This document shows positions 1 through 8,900 of a DNA stretch of 64,000 bases, in pieces. The notes beneath the pieces are model-generated. The model had not been told where the DNA came from. It ran no database searches and saw nothing but the letters and a program-made list of their open reading frames with translations. The first letter of the stretch is position 1. Each line of letters begins with the position of its first letter. Source of the stretch: Verrucomicrobiales bacterium (GTDB taxonomy: Bacteria > Verrucomicrobiota > Verrucomicrobiia > Verrucomicrobiales > V1-33); the NCBI GenBank assembly GCA_028293125.1, contig JAQGPJ010000052.1:1-64000 (forward strand), given 5' to 3'. Made by a program: the position numbers and the translations under genes.

Positions 1-1695
1 CCTTCCCACGGAAGGCGCATTTCCTTTGAAAATAACATTTTGCAGATTTTCGCAGCTGGAAAAAGCATAGTTGCCGATGGAGTTGACGCTGCCGGGAATG
101 GTGACACTGGTCAGGCCGGTGCAGCCGGAGAAGGCCGCATCTCCGATGGAGTTGAGGCTGCCGGGAATGATGACGCCGGTCAGGCCGGTGCAGCCGGAGA
201 AGGCTCCACCGCCGAGCAAGGTGACGCCGTCAGGAATGGTGAAGCCGGTCAGGCCGGTGCAGCCGTGGAAGGAGAAGTCGCCGATGGAGGTGAGGCTGCC
301 GGGAATGGTGACACTGGTCAGACCGGTGCATCCGGAGAAGGAGTAGTAGCCGATGGAGGTGACGCTGCCGGGAATGGTGACACTGGTCAGGCCGGTGCAG
401 CCGTGGAAGGAGAAGTCGCCGATGGAGGTGAGGCTGCCGGGAATGGTCACACTGGTCAGGCCGGTGCAGCCTTGGAAGGCTGCAAATCCGAGGGAGGTGA
501 CGCCGTCAGGAATGGTGACGCCGGTCAGGCCGGTGCAGCGGTAGAAGGCTTCATTTCCGATAGAGGTGACGCTGTCCGGGATGGTGATACTGGTCAGGCT
601 GGCGCAGCCGGAGAAGGTGCTGCTGCCGAGGGAGGTGAGGCTGCCGGGAATGCTGACACTGGTCAGACCGGTGCAGCGGGCGAAGGCTCCATTTCCGAGG
701 GAGGTGACGCCATCAGGAATGGTGATACTGGTCAGGCCGGTGCAGTCTTGGAAGGAGAAGTCGCCGATGGATTTGACGCTGCCGGGAATAGTGAGACCGG
801 TCAGGCCAGTGCAGCCTTGGAAGGAGTAGTGGCCAATGGAGGTGACGCTGCCGGGAATGCTGACGCCGGTAAGGCCGGTGCAGCCGGAGAAGGCTCGATT
901 TCCGATGGAGGTGACACTGTCGGGAATGGTGACACTGGTCAGGCCGGTGCAGCCGCTGAAGACGCTGTAGCCGATGGATTTGACGCTGCCAGGAATAGTG
1001 ACACTGGTCAGGCCGGTGCAGCCGGCGAAGACGCTGTAGCCGATGAATTTGACGCTGCCGGGAATAGTGACGCCGCCGGTCAGGCCGGTGCAGCCGAAGA
1101 AGGCTTCATCTTTGAGGGATGTGACATTGCCAGGAATGGTGACACTGGTCAGGCCGGTGCAGCCGAAGAGGAAGCGGGCACCGATGAATTTGACGCTGCT
1201 GGGAATGACAATGCTGGTCAGGCCCGTGCAGCCCCGAAAGGAGGAGTCGCCGATTGAGGTGACGCTGCCGGGAATGATAATGCTGGTCAGGCCGGTGCAG
1301 TCGAGGAAAGAGGAATCACCTATGGAGGTGACGCTGTCGGGAATGATAATGCTGGTCAGGCCGGTGCAGCCGGAGAAGGCTTGATTTGCGATGGAGGTGA
1401 CGCTGCCGGGAATGGTGACGCCGGTCAGGCCGGTGCAGCCCAGGAAGGAGCGGAGGCCGATGGAGGTGACCGGCAGATCCGCGATTTTACCGGGAATCGT
1501 CACTTCGGCTTCGGAACCGGAATAGCGGGTAATGGTGACAGTCGGGCCGCTGCGGGAATAGGAGAAATCGCCGAATTGCTCGGCCTTCGCGTCCGCAGCC
1601 AAGCTGAAAAAAAGGAGAAGAAGCAGAACGGCCGCGCCGCGGGGACCGGGGGCCGCGGGGGCGGAATTTTCCTTCGTGCGGATTGAGTGGGGCAT
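1..1695 (-). CDS. BspA-type leucine-rich repeat surface protein (partial, 3' end outside window)
   Basis: Reading the minus strand from ATG 1695-1693 gives an open frame of 565 codons that runs off the window edge. An N-terminal signal peptide (hydrophobic VLLLLLFFSLAADAKA, about residues 23-38) is followed by a short FSYSRSGPTVTITRYSG-type entry motif. About 20 copies of a 23-residue repeat of the form F-x-G-C-T-G-L-T-S-V-T-I-P-G-S-V-T-S-I-G follow, the LRR_5/BspA pattern. The last visible residues (VIFKGNAPSVG) are the usual exit motif of this repeat block, so a further C-terminal domain probably lies outside. The protein is presumably exported and mediates binding or adhesion; the ligand is unknown. 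The repeats are nearly identical at DNA level (69-bp period), so long low-complexity frames on the plus strand are shadows. No Shine-Dalgarno sequence is visible. Confidence 0.85.
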   Translation of the reverse strand, partial: MPHSIRTKENSAPAAPGPRGAAVLLLLLFFSLAADAKAEQFGDFSYSRSGPTVTITRYSGSEAEVTIPGKIADLPVTSIGLRSFLGCTGLTGVTIPGSVTSIANQAFSGCTGLTSIIIPDSVTSIGDSSFLDCTGLTSIIIPGSVTSIGDSSFRGCTGLTSIVIPSSVKFIGARFLFGCTGLTSVTIPGNVTSLKDEAFFGCTGLTGGVTIPGSVKFIGYSVFAGCTGLTSVTIPGSVKSIGYSVFSGCTGLTSVTIPDSVTSIGNRAFSGCTGLTGVSIPGSVTSIGHYSFQGCTGLTGLTIPGSVKSIGDFSFQDCTGLTSITIPDGVTSLGNGAFARCTGLTSVSIPGSLTSLGSSTFSGCASLTSITIPDSVTSIGNEAFYRCTGLTGVTIPDGVTSLGFAAFQGCTGLTSVTIPGSLTSIGDFSFHGCTGLTSVTIPGSVTSIGYYSFSGCTGLTSVTIPGSLTSIGDFSFHGCTGLTGFTIPDGVTLLGGGAFSGCTGLTGVIIPGSLNSIGDAAFSGCTGLTSVTIPGSVNSIGNYAFSSCENLQNVIFKGNAPSVGR

Positions 1696-2204
1696 GGGGG
1701 AGCGCAACGTTGAGGAAAACAAAGGGGAGTCAATGGCGGGAAAACCCATAAAGGGATAAGTGCGGATGCGGGTTGTAACCATCCGGGAGGAACCGCCTGA
1801 CCTGCTTCACTCCTTGAGGCGGACGGCACCGGTGCCGCCGTACCCGGTTCCGCTGGCGCGGCCACACGGGTCCGATTGTTGATTCCCGAATCATCAGGCT
1901 CGGAATTTCCTGGATTAAATGCCCTGCCCGCCTTTGAACACGATCCCTGCCCGCTTTTCCCTCCATCCGGCACAGTAATGTATTTTATTGGTTCCAAAAC
2001 CCCCTACTGTCATAAGCGACAGTCCTGCGTTCTCCGCCTCGACGGTAGCGATGAACATGGGGTACTTTCCCCAACGAAGTCCATAGAACGAAAGGAATCG
2101 CAGCCTTTTCTTACGGTTTTCCCCATAAAATTACAGTTTACTATGATTTCTGTTGCCACCTTAAAATCCACCGATAAAATATTCTGTCCTTATTATCCAT
2201 CAGC
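1696..2204. other. intergenic region between LRR gene and AT-rich orphan
   Basis: I see no convincing gene here. The first 250 bases are GC-rich like the chromosome. From about 2090 the composition turns AT-rich, continuous with the following orphan gene, whose promoter probably lies in 2100-2200. It contains the first copy of a short repeat (1973-1997). Confidence 0.5.
1973..1997. repeat. short palindromic repeat, copy 1
   Basis: CAGTAA-tgtatt-TTATTG forms a small hairpin with one G:T pair. The 18 bases TAATGTATTTTATTGGTT (1976-1993) recur exactly at 3078-3095. The two copies bracket the AT-rich orphan gene. Confidence 0.6.
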
Positions 2205-2831
2205 ATGAATCCTTTGACAGAAATTTTTTATTTAGACACCGATTCAAAGGCACATAATCCAATAGGTTCAAACATATTCTTTAACCTACCAAAAGGCGCA
2301 CGTTCATTATGCCAAGAGTGCCGAACCCCAATTACATGGAATGCTAATTGGGACAATGTAGAATTGGAAATTATTGGGGATACAACTCATTATTATCCTG
2401 ATTATATAAGCGGAAATTATAGTATTATTAGCCAACGATTACTTGACGACCTTGTAAATGCGGAGGCTTCCGGATTTAAAGCTCACGCAGTAGGTATTAT
2501 TGGAGTAGAATCAAAAAAACTGAGATCACAACAAGCACCTAAGTATTTCATCATGGAAATTTTTGGCGGTATTGATTTAGATAGAGAAAAATGGGATAAG
2601 TTCGATGGTAATTTATGCTCAATTTGTAAAACTTGGCGACCTAGAAAAGGAGGGACTGTGAGTTGGGGTGATAAGCAAAAGGTTCCGTTAATGAACTCAT
2701 GGGATGGAAGTGATTTTATGAAGTTCAAAAATGTTAAAATTGGCGGGGATTTATGTTCAAGAAAAATCTTGAAATTAGCGCAGGTAAAAAAATGGAGTGG
2801 GTTTGGTGTCAGAGCTATACTGCCCGGTTGA
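2205..2831 (+). CDS. AT-rich orphan; double-CXXCG-motif-like (immunity-type) protein
   Basis: A 208-residue cytoplasmic protein with no signal peptide or membrane segment. It has two CxxC pairs, CQEC near residue 37 and CSIC near residue 139. Between them is a YYPDY stretch, and near the C-terminus WDGSDFMKFKNVKIGG. That order (CxxC, YP segment, second CxxC, then a GSDxFxxxN segment leading to the end) recalls the double-CXXCG family, which includes immunity proteins of myxobacterial toxin-immunity pairs. The assignment is from memory of the family pattern and is tentative; the canonical Gly after each CxxC is not kept. The gene is far more AT-rich than its neighbours and is bracketed by an 18-bp direct repeat, both signs of acquisition. 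No partner toxin is adjacent. Confidence 0.5.
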   Translation: MNPLTEIFYLDTDSKAHNPIGSNIFFNLPKGARSLCQECRTPITWNANWDNVELEIIGDTTHYYPDYISGNYSIISQRLLDDLVNAEASGFKAHAVGIIGVESKKLRSQQAPKYFIMEIFGGIDLDREKWDKFDGNLCSICKTWRPRKGGTVSWGDKQKVPLMNSWDGSDFMKFKNVKIGGDLCSRKILKLAQVKKWSGFGVRAILPG

Positions 2832-3239
2832 CACTTAACTAATTTGACTAAGCCCGACCGGGATTCGAAGTTGCTGGGAAAAAATGGGATTCGGAGTTTC
2901 CAGCACCCGGCAAAGTATGACGAGGGCAGCTTTGTCCTGAAGGTCGTGGGAGGCCGCCTGACTACAGATCAGCTCCGCGTAAAACTCCTCTGCTTTAGCT
3001 TGTTGAAACGCGGTAGGCATGGGAGACGGGGAACCGCCTTTTGAGGGTGTCTTGCCGAGTCCGGGGGGGCAGCCCAATAATGTATTTTATTGGTTTCCAA
3101 GCTTCATCGTGACTCTCTCCCGAACCGTGCGATTGCGTTTGCGCCTGATGGGGTTGTACTGGGATTCTCAATGCTCTTCCCTGCCCCCAAAAATTCCACC
3201 GGAGAGGGGAGACCACACCAGTCCATCGCACAAACCATC
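2832..3239. other. intergenic region before paralogue A
   Basis: No supported gene. Composition returns to GC-rich by about 2850. A minus-strand frame (2835-3077) looks weakly coding-like but matches nothing I recognise. It contains repeat copy 2 (3074-3100). Confidence 0.4.
3074..3100. repeat. short palindromic repeat, copy 2
   Basis: A perfect 7-bp inverted repeat, CCAATAA (3074-3080) and TTATTGG (3087-3093), with loop TGTATT. It shares 18 identical bases with copy 1 and is preceded by GGGCAGCC, as is copy 3. Confidence 0.65.
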
Positions 3240-3740
3240 ATGTCTTTCCAGGAATGGCAGCAGTGCGTTTACCCAAACCTGATGCTGCGGTATCTGCGGG
3301 GCAATGTGCCGGAACACGAGCGCGGGCGCTCCTTCATCAGCCCTGGTTGGTCCGATGGGCGTATTTACCCCGGCCCATCCCCCCATGCAGCCAGGGAACA
3401 GTGCGTGGAGTTTGGCCGGCGGGTGTCGCTCCTGCGGTCCGCCCTTGTGAACCGGCCGGGAGAGGAATTTGAGGACGGATGGGGCCGGAAGGCGGAGGAT
3501 CTGCAGGACATTTACGAAACCACTTTGTTTCTTGGTTATGCCGCTCTGCAAGCCCACACACTGGCCGCCGGCTCACTGGTTTTGACCAGCGTCCCCGATG
3601 CCGGCCTCACGGAGGAGAAGTGGCTTTCGGGGTGAGCCGAGCCTGATGACCCGCTTTACCTGGAGGTTTCAAAGGCGCTCCGGGTGCTGCATGCCTGCCT
3701 CATCCGCGAGGTTTTTGACTGGCCGGGCATTCCCATGCCG
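3240..3740 (+). pseudogene. paralogue A of a tandem pair, interrupted by an in-frame TGA
   Basis: ATG 3240 opens a frame starting MSFQEWQQCVYPNLMLRYLR, which matches the downstream paralogue (3807-4316) along its length. It stops at TGA 3633-3635 after 131 residues. The same frame continues past that stop with the rest of the homologous C-terminus (PDDP, then ALRVLHACLIREVF) and then runs on without a stop into paralogue B. Aligned with B (EEKW-Y-W-G-W-G-C-G-PDD), the TGA falls opposite a TGG Trp codon, so a single G-to-A change explains it. A also lacks the natural stop that B has after IPMP. Function is unknown; no signal peptide or membrane segment. The 131-residue product could still be made, but the missing 35-40 residues argue for decay. 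Confidence 0.6.
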
Positions 3741-3806
3741 GCCCCATGCCGCTCCTTCCGGACAAGCGCGGGGCTGCCCGCCGTTTCTTTTGAGTCTGAA
3801 AGCCCC

Positions 3807-4316
3807 ATGACTTTTGAAAAATGGGAGCAATGCGTTTACCCAAACCTGATGCTGCGGTATCTGCGGGGCGATGTTCCGGAATCCGAGCGCGCCAAAGGGG
3901 GATTCGGCGGTGGCTGGTCCGGAGGAACGATTTATGGAGGCGCATCCCCCCATGCGGCGAGGGAGGAGTGTGCGGAGCTGGGCAGACGGGTGTCGCTCCT
4001 GTGGTCGATCATCGAGAACCAGCAGGGAGAGGAACTGAAGGACATGTGGGGCAGAAAAGCGGCGGACCTGAATGATCTTTACGAGACCGCCTGGTTTCTT
4101 GACTGTGCCGCTGTTGGTGCCTACACACTGGCGGCTGGGTCCATGGCTTTCACCTGTGCCGCCGTCACAGAGGAGGAGAAGTGGTATTGGGGTTGGGGAT
4201 GCGGTCCGGATGATCCGCTCTGGGATGCCGCCAAGGAGGCGCTCCGAGTGCTGCATGCCTGCCTCATCCGCGAGGTTTTCATTTATCCCGACATTCCCAT
4301 GCCGGACACGGACTGA
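3807..4316 (+). CDS. orphan protein, paralogue B of a tandem pair
   Basis: 169 residues from ATG 3807, starting MTFEKWEQCVYPNL. It is soluble, rich in Trp, Gly and acidic residues, with a helical middle (SPHAAREECAELGRRVSLL) and ending ALRVLHACLIREVF followed by IPMPDTD. I do not recognise the family. Its high similarity to paralogue A, its length, and its place in a patch of orphan genes would fit an immunity-type or other accessory role, but nothing in the sequence proves that. It is in the same frame as paralogue A with no stop between A's internal TGA and this ATG, so the pair arose by tandem duplication with a unit of about 567 bp. Confidence 0.6.
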   Translation: MTFEKWEQCVYPNLMLRYLRGDVPESERAKGGFGGGWSGGTIYGGASPHAAREECAELGRRVSLLWSIIENQQGEELKDMWGRKAADLNDLYETAWFLDCAAVGAYTLAAGSMAFTCAAVTEEEKWYWGWGCGPDDPLWDAAKEALRVLHACLIREVFIYPDIPMPDTD

Positions 4317-4370
4317 TCCCAGCCGGAAAAGCGTGATGCCGGTGCCCTGCTTCCCGACGGGCAGCCGTTC

Positions 4371-4388
4371 CAATAATAAACCTTATTG
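4371..4388. repeat. short palindromic repeat, copy 3 (diverged)
   Basis: CAATAA-taaacc-TTATTG is a perfect 6-bp inverted repeat with a 6-base loop, preceded by GGGCAGCC as in copy 2. It lies just after paralogue B. Confidence 0.45.
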
Positions 4389-5666
4389 TGACGGATCCGA
4401 TTGCGAAGGGGGATTTAGAATATTATTGTGCTTAAAAAAGAGAGAGAGAGAGAGCGTGTTTCCCTGCCCCAAGGACCACTTTCCGGGGATTCCAAGGCAG
4501 CAACTGTGAACGCTTGATGCGTGATTTTCAAGGATGGACCTTCCGTATTCAGGAAAGGCTCATCGAGCGCGTCCGAGCGTCCGGAAGGGTTGACATTCCA
4601 ACGTCGCCAGAGGCTGAAAACGCTTGGAGACAGGCAGTGGCGCCGACAAGGGGACCGGGAGCAACGGAACCGTCAACCGACTTAAGGGCTGTGTCAGCAA
4701 TCCTCAGCTCAAAACAGAGGGGTTGGCTCCTTCACGTTGTGCAAAAGTCCGGAAAAGGCCTCATCCCAAGGGGGAAATTCCTGCCTTGGTAACATGGAAT
4801 GGCTTCCAGTTTCGACTGATAATTGACGCCATGTGAATTGTTCGGGTCGTTTTCGAGGTGATTTTGGCCCAAGTCGGTTCGCAATGATCCATTGCTCCCC
4901 GAACCCCGACATCCCCGGGGCAGGCCTTCAGCCCTCCCTTTGCCGCCCTGATATTTCACGGGGCGCTGCCCCGGGCTGCTCTGATCCGCCCGTTCGGGAT
5001 TGGGGCGGTCGGCGCAGCCTCGTGCGGGGACCGGTCTTTCATGATCAGGATTTCAAAAGTGTAGAGTATTACTAATGATAACATTTTTAAAATTCATATT
5101 ACTCAACCTTCCGGCGATCTCCTTCGGGGGGAATTTCACAGCGGGTAAACGGTGAATTTAACTTGGAATACCTTGCTTTTAATGACGTGTCGTGCTTTAT
5201 TGGAAAGTGCTGAGCCATTGGTGTTGGGTGTGTCTGATTTCATGTTATTTATGCATGCATTCCCGGTGTCTTTTTTCCATTCATCGCCGGAAACCGGGTC
5301 CGGAACGCAACGCTGCGGCCTGACGCCGGGCACCCCGCCGCCGTGACGGGGGGCGGCCCGTTTTTTCCCTTAAAACCACCCATGAGCGGCAAGGCATCCC
5401 TCCACGTTTGGACGCACTTCCGGTTGCCGAAGGGTCGTCCGTCGGCGCCTCCGGATCCGGCGGATCCCGCCGATGACGACGGTCGCCGATTCCCCTCCGT
5501 GTCCACCCCGGCCGAGGAGGCGCGGGTCACCTCCCGGTGCCGCAAACCAATTTCGACCGGGCTGACGACCGGTGGCGGGCGGATCCGGACACGGTCCGGC
5601 GGGGGCCCGGGATCAAGCGGATACGGGCTGAATCCGGACGCTCCCTTTCGTGATGCCGGCCTCACC

Positions 5667-5808
5667 GGTGACACCCATGTCACCGGTGACATCCGCAATT
5701 TTTTTGAGGATTCCGCCGCGGGGGTGACTCCCATGTCACCGGAGGGGTGGCGCGGAGGTCACCGGGGGGGTGACACCGGCGTCCCCGGGGAGTGGCGCCC
5801 ATGTCACC
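5667..5808. repeat. three copies of an 18-bp semi-palindrome upstream of uvrA
   Basis: GGTGACACCCATGTCACC (5667-5684), GGTGACTCCCATGTCACC (5723-5740) and AGTGGCGCCCATGTCACC (5791-5808). Each has GGTGAC/GTCACC arms, the third with a degraded left arm. Further GGTGAC and TCACCGG half-sites lie between them. They sit 170-310 bp before the uvrA start. They could be operator sites or a small decayed repeat family; function is not shown. Confidence 0.5.
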
Positions 5809-5975
5809 TGATCCCACCCTCATGCAGCCACCCGGAGGGAGATGGACTGACGGGACACCGCTTTCTCCGGCTTGTGAAAGGAGGGGCACTTGCTCATGGC
5901 CCGCTTGATGTTAATACTGTTCAAAAACAACCCTTGCGTCCGGGGGCGGACTTCGTTTCGTTGCTTGCCTGCCCC

Positions 5976-8900
5976 ATGAAGAACCCCTCCTCCGCCAAGG
6001 CGTCCTCCTCAGCCAAACCCGCCAACGCGGTCCCCAAAACTCCGGCTTCCCCATCCGCGAAGGGAAAAAAAGCGGCTTCAAACGGGGGATCGGAGGGGAG
6101 CAAAGGGCAGGGAAAGGGGAGGGGCAAATTCCCTGTGCCCGGAAAAGACCGGACAAATAATACAGCATCAGCGGTGGCTGGGCAGGGGGAGGTGATCACC
6201 ATCCGCGGCGTGCGGCAGAACAATCTGAAGGGCATCGATCTCGATTTGCCGCTGGGAAAGCTGAACGTAATTACAGGGCCCAGCGGGTCGGGGAAGTCGT
6301 CCCTGGCGTTTCAGACCATTTATGCGGAGGGGCAGCGGCGGTATGTGGAGACCTTTTCGCCCTACACGCGGCAGTTCTTCGACCGCATGGACAAGCCGGT
6401 GGTGGATGAGATCCGGGGCATTCCGCCGGCCATCGCCATCGCCCAGACCAACAGCGTGCGCACCACGCGGTCTACGGTGGGGACCATGACGGAGATCAAC
6501 GACTACCTGAAGCTCCTTTTCCCGCGCGTCGCGGTGGGTACCTGTCCCTCCTGCGGCCAGCCGGTGCAGCCGGACACGCCGCAGGCCGCCGCCGATGCCG
6601 CGCTGAAGGCTTTTGCGGACAAAACGGTGCTGGTGACCCTGCCGGTGCCGGTGCCCGCCAGCACTGGCGCCGCCAATTTCTTCCCCTTTCTTCAATCCCA
6701 GGGCTATCTGCGGGTGCTGCTGTTTGGGGAGTCCCTGCGCACGGATGAGCCGGAATCCTACAAACGCGCCTTCCTGCCGCCGCTGGTGCCGGTCATTCAG
6801 GACCGCATCCGGCTGATGGCGGCCAACCGGGGACGCTTTCTGGAGGCCATCGAAACCGCCTTCCATCTGGGCAAGGGCAAGCTGTCCGTCATCGAGCCGG
6901 AGTCCGGCAAGTCCCTGGCGTTCTCCAAGGGCTGGCACTGCGCGCACTGCGATGTGGATCTGCGCGAGCCCACGCCCGCGTTGTTCACCTTCAACAATCC
7001 CATCGGAGCCTGCCCCCAGTGCCGGGGCTTCGGACGCACCATCGGCATCGATCCCGACCGCGCTTTGCCGGACCGGTCGCTGTCCATCAAACAGGGGGTT
7101 GTGAAGGCTTTCTCCGGCGCGGTGTATGCCGACAGCCAGCGGGACCTGGAAAAAGCCGCCAGGCAGCGGGGTGTCTCTCTGACGACTCCTTTCGATGATC
7201 TCGATCCGGAGGATCAGGAGTGGATCATGCGCGGGGATCCCGGCTACAAGTCCAACGACCCCGAAAACTCCTGGGAATCCGGGGTGTGGTACGGCGTGCG
7301 CGGATTCTTCGACTACCTGGAGAGCAAGTCCTACAAGATGCACGTCCGCGTGTTTCTCAGCCGCTTCCGCAGCTACACCACCTGCCGGACCTGTCTGGGC
7401 ACGCGGCTGCAGCCGGAATCCCTGGCCTTCCGTGTCGGCGGGCACACCCTGCCGGAATGGCAGCAGTGGCCGGTGACCCGCCTGATGGATTTTATCGCCG
7501 GTCTGCCCATGCCCGCCGGCGACCACACCGCCGACCAGCTGCAGCGGGAGATCGTGAGCCGCCTGCGCTATCTAGAGGAGGTGGGATTGGGATATTTGAA
7601 TCTGGACCGCTCCACGCGCACGCTCAGCGGCGGCGAGGTCATGCGCGTCACCCTCACCACCTGCCTCGGCGCCTCGCTGGTGAACACCCTCTTCGTGCTG
7701 GACGAGCCCAGCGTGGGCCTGCACCCGCGCGACACCGGCCGGCTCATCCGCGTCATGCAGGGGCTGCGCGACAAGGGCAACACCCTGCTGGTGGTGGAGC
7801 ACGAGGAAAGCGTGATGCGCGCCGCCGACAACCTCATCGAGATTGGGCCCGGACGCGGGGAACTGGGCGGGGAACTGGTCTTCCACGGCCCGCATTCCGA
7901 GCTGCCCCAGGCCCGCCGGTCCCTGACAGCGGATTACCTGCTGGGCCGGAAATCCATCCCTGTTCCTGACAAACGCCGTCAGCCTGATCCGGCTCGGGTG
8001 CTGATGATCCACCGCGCCTCCCAGAACAATCTTCAGAAAATCGATGTCGTCATTCCGCTGGGACTGTTCTGCGCGGTCACCGGCGTTTCAGGCTCGGGCA
8101 AAAGCACGCTGGTCCATGAGGTGCTGTATGAAAACCTGATCCGGAAGAAGGGACTGACCAGCGAGAACGAGCCCGGACGCTGCCGCGATCTCATCGGCGA
8201 TGACCTGATCAAGCGGGTGATCATGGTGGATCAAAGCCCGCCCAGCCGCACCCCGCGCAGCACGCCGGCAGTCTATACCGGGGCCTACGACCACATCCGC
8301 GCCCTCTTCGCCTCCACCCCGGACGCCGAGGCCCAGGAGCTGGGATCGGGGTATTTCTCCTTCAACAGCGGGAACGGGCGCTGCGGCCGCTGCCAGGGCG
8401 CGGGTTACGAGAAGGTGGAGATGCAGTTCCTCAGCGATCTTTATGTGAAGTGCCCGGAGTGCGAGGGCAAACGCTTCCGCCCCGAGGCGCTGACCATTCT
8501 CCACCACGGCAAAAGCATCCACGACCTGCTGGAGATGACGGTCACGGAAGCCATCGCCTTTCTGCTTCGGGAAACCGATCTCAAAGCCAACAAGGCCGCC
8601 GCCGCCTTGAAAATCCTGGCGGAAGTCGGCTTGGGCTATCTGCGCCTGGGCCAGCCGCTGAACACGTTGTCGGGCGGCGAAAGCCAGCGGCTCAAGCTCG
8701 TCGGCCATCTGCTGGAGGGCGGCAGCGAGCCCACGCTCTTCATTCTGGATGAGCCCACCACCGGCCTGCATTTCGACGACATCAATCTCCTGCTGCAGAC
8801 CTTCCAGCGGCTGGTGAACGAGGGCCACAGCCTGCTGGTCATCGAGCACAACCTTGAGGTCATCAAATGCGCGGACTGGGTCATCGATCTCGGACCGGAG

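Larger units (their letters stand above)
4317..5975. other. gene-poor region upstream of uvrA
   Basis: About 1.65 kb without a gene I can support. It holds repeat copy 3 (4371-4388), a (GA)n microsatellite at about 4437-4454, an AT-rich patch at 5050-5110, and three GTGAC/GTCAC palindromes (5667-5808). The frame of uvrA stays open back to 5343, but that part lacks the family's features and is probably non-coding. Confidence 0.45.

Noticed and set aside
40-1257. Long plus-strand open frame with GQAGAAGEG-type repeats (collagen-like appearance)
   Set aside because: It is the antisense shadow of the minus-strand LRR gene; the minus frame has a signal peptide, the LRR_5 pattern and the family's exit motif.
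2850-2900. GGGATTCGAA looked like part of a tRNA T-arm
   Set aside because: No matching 5-bp stem, acceptor stem or anticodon arm can be drawn on either strand.
2835-3077. Minus-strand 80-codon frame with helical-looking translation
   Set aside because: No family pattern or start context; could be a gene remnant but there is nothing firm to support it.
4437-4454. (GA)n run as a regulatory element
   Set aside because: Simple dinucleotide repeat with no nearby gene start; noted only as part of the intergenic region.
4514-4792. 92-codon open frame in the gene-poor region
   Set aside because: No recognisable motif, poor codon pattern and no context; treated as chance.
5343-5975. Open frame continuous with uvrA that would add 211 residues
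   Set aside because: No UvrA family features, high GC favours open frames, it contains palindromic repeats, and ATG 5976 gives a sensible start.
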